Made by a program: the position numbers and the translations under genes. A DNA stretch of 64,000 nt from an uncultured Eggerthella sp. (GTDB lineage: Bacteria > Actinomycetota > Coriobacteriia > Coriobacteriales > Eggerthellaceae), in contig UPYK01000009.1 in assembly GCA_900538545.1 (NCBI GenBank), forward strand, positions 1 through 64,000, given 5' to 3'. Under the pieces are notes generated by a model that did no database searches, was not told the DNA's origin, and saw only the letters and a list, made by a program, of their open reading frames with translations. How positions within the stretch are numbered: the first letter of the stretch is position 1; the number at the start of each line of letters is the position of its first letter. Of the stretch, positions 63,259-64,000 are shown piece after piece.

Positions 63259-64000
63259 GTGTATTTAAAGTCGTTGAATCTGAAAGGATTCAAGTCCTTC
63301 GCCGATCGCACGGTCATGCGTTTTGAGCCGGGGCTTGCAGCTATCGTTGGACCGAACGGATCGGGCAAATCGAATATCTCAGATGCAGTGCTTTGGGTGT
63401 TGGGCGAACGCAATGCGAAGAGCCTGCGCGGTCAGTCGATGGAAGACGTTATCTTCTCAGGTTCATCGGCGCGCAAGCCAGTAGGCGTTGCGGAAGTTGA
63501 GCTTGTGCTCGACAACTCCGATGGCACACTGCCTGTTGATTTCTCTGAGGTTTCCATCGGGCGCCGCATGTATCGCAACGGTGAGAGCGAATACCTCATC
63601 AATGGGTCGCTCGTGCGCCGCATGGACGTGCTCGATATCCTGCATGATAGCGGTCTTGGTTCGGGAACGAACTCGATCATCTCCCAGGGCAATCTCGATT
63701 CCATCCTTTCGTCACGCCCGGAAGATAGGCGCGAGCTTATCGAAGAGGCCGCGGGTATCTTGAAGCACAAGGAGCGTCGCAAGAAGAGCGAGCGTAAGCT
63801 TGCTCAGATGGATGCGCACCTCGACCGCGTGAACGATATCACCGCTGAAGTTGAGCGTCAGCTAAAGCCGCTCGAGCGCAAGGCGAAGAAGGCTATCACC
63901 TTCAAGCAGCTTGATGCGGAATATCAGAAATACCGCTTGGAACTTGCGGTGGATGATCTGCGCATCCTGCAGAAGCGCTGGAACGAGATCCTCGAAGCGG
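63259..64000 (+). CDS. smc: Chromosome segregation ATPase SMC, N-terminal part (partial)
   Basis: The frame from a GTG at 63259 runs off the end of the window. It shows the SMC N-terminus: LKSLNLKGFKSFADRT, Walker A VGPNGSGKSNISDAVL, the NDRRELIEEAAG-like SRPEDRRELIEEAAGILKHK and the start of the first coiled coil. Condenses and organises the chromosome with ScpAB. It starts 9 nt after rnc, the usual rnc-smc pairing. Confidence 0.97.
   Translation, partial: MYLKSLNLKGFKSFADRTVMRFEPGLAAIVGPNGSGKSNISDAVLWVLGERNAKSLRGQSMEDVIFSGSSARKPVGVAEVELVLDNSDGTLPVDFSEVSIGRRMYRNGESEYLINGSLVRRMDVLDILHDSGLGSGTNSIISQGNLDSILSSRPEDRRELIEEAAGILKHKERRKKSERKLAQMDAHLDRVNDITAEVERQLKPLERKAKKAITFKQLDAEYQKYRLELAVDDLRILQKRWNEILEA

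Overview
The window looks like a chromosomal segment of a Gram-positive, moderately high-GC actinobacterium, most likely of the class Coriobacteriia. The evidence is the gene order coaD-sepIVA-yceD-rpmF-plsX-rnc-smc (an actinobacterial arrangement), actinobacterial-type RF2, FtsEX, a large BTAD-type regulator, anaerobe-style amino-acid genes, and frequent GTG/TTG starts. No ribosomal RNA, CRISPR array, integrase or recognisable insertion sequence was seen. Species cannot be fixed from this sequence alone.

Layout. Positions 1-4870 are core genes: the end of rpoC, which carries an extra alpha-CTD-like domain, then an MTA/SAH-type deaminase, hisE and glmM. From about 4870 to 16080 base composition becomes visibly AT-richer and the content is accessory. 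It holds a BspA-type leucine-rich repeat protein, small orphan genes and gene scraps, a tight three-gene minus-strand operon (13239 to 6708), a decayed stretch with two copies of one small-protein family (one frameshifted, one intact), and an AAA+/DUF4143 ATPase behind a double operator. From 16310 to the end the window is again dense core genome, almost all on the plus strand: yebC, a DivIC-like septum gene, ppx, a PiT transporter, tRNA-Leu, isoprenoid synthesis, glmU, prs, pth, a RecJ-helicase fusion, rel, DUF47, lysC-asd, tRNA-Gln and tRNA-Glu, a BTAD regulator, secA, prfB, a split transketolase, ftsEX, an S41 protease, rnr, an M42 peptidase, smpB, rpmB, asp23, a FakA-like kinase, recG, rsmD, coaD, sepIVA, yceD, rpmF, plsX, rnc and the start of smc.

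The best candidate for an undescribed system is the operon at 6708-13239. It encodes (i) a ~1130-residue protein combining two RNA polymerase alpha-CTD-like helix-hairpin-helix domains, a sigma-70 region-4-like helix-turn-helix and probable winged-helix segments, (ii) a ParB/sulfiredoxin-fold protein with a DGNRR motif, and (iii) an SNF2-type helicase. The last two overlap at TTGA. I cannot assign it to a named defence or regulatory system. It sits in a region of gene decay, which fits a horizontally acquired genome-defence or DNA-processing cassette, but that role is inference.

Other points for follow-up are an in-frame UGA splitting the normally essential glmU, an RF2 whose stop-codon-reading SPF tripeptide is SPT, the alpha-CTD-like extension on RpoC, the RecJ-helicase fusion, two near-identical 21-bp operators spaced 32 bp apart, and a natural polyhistidine tail on an amino-acid dehydrogenase-like enzyme.
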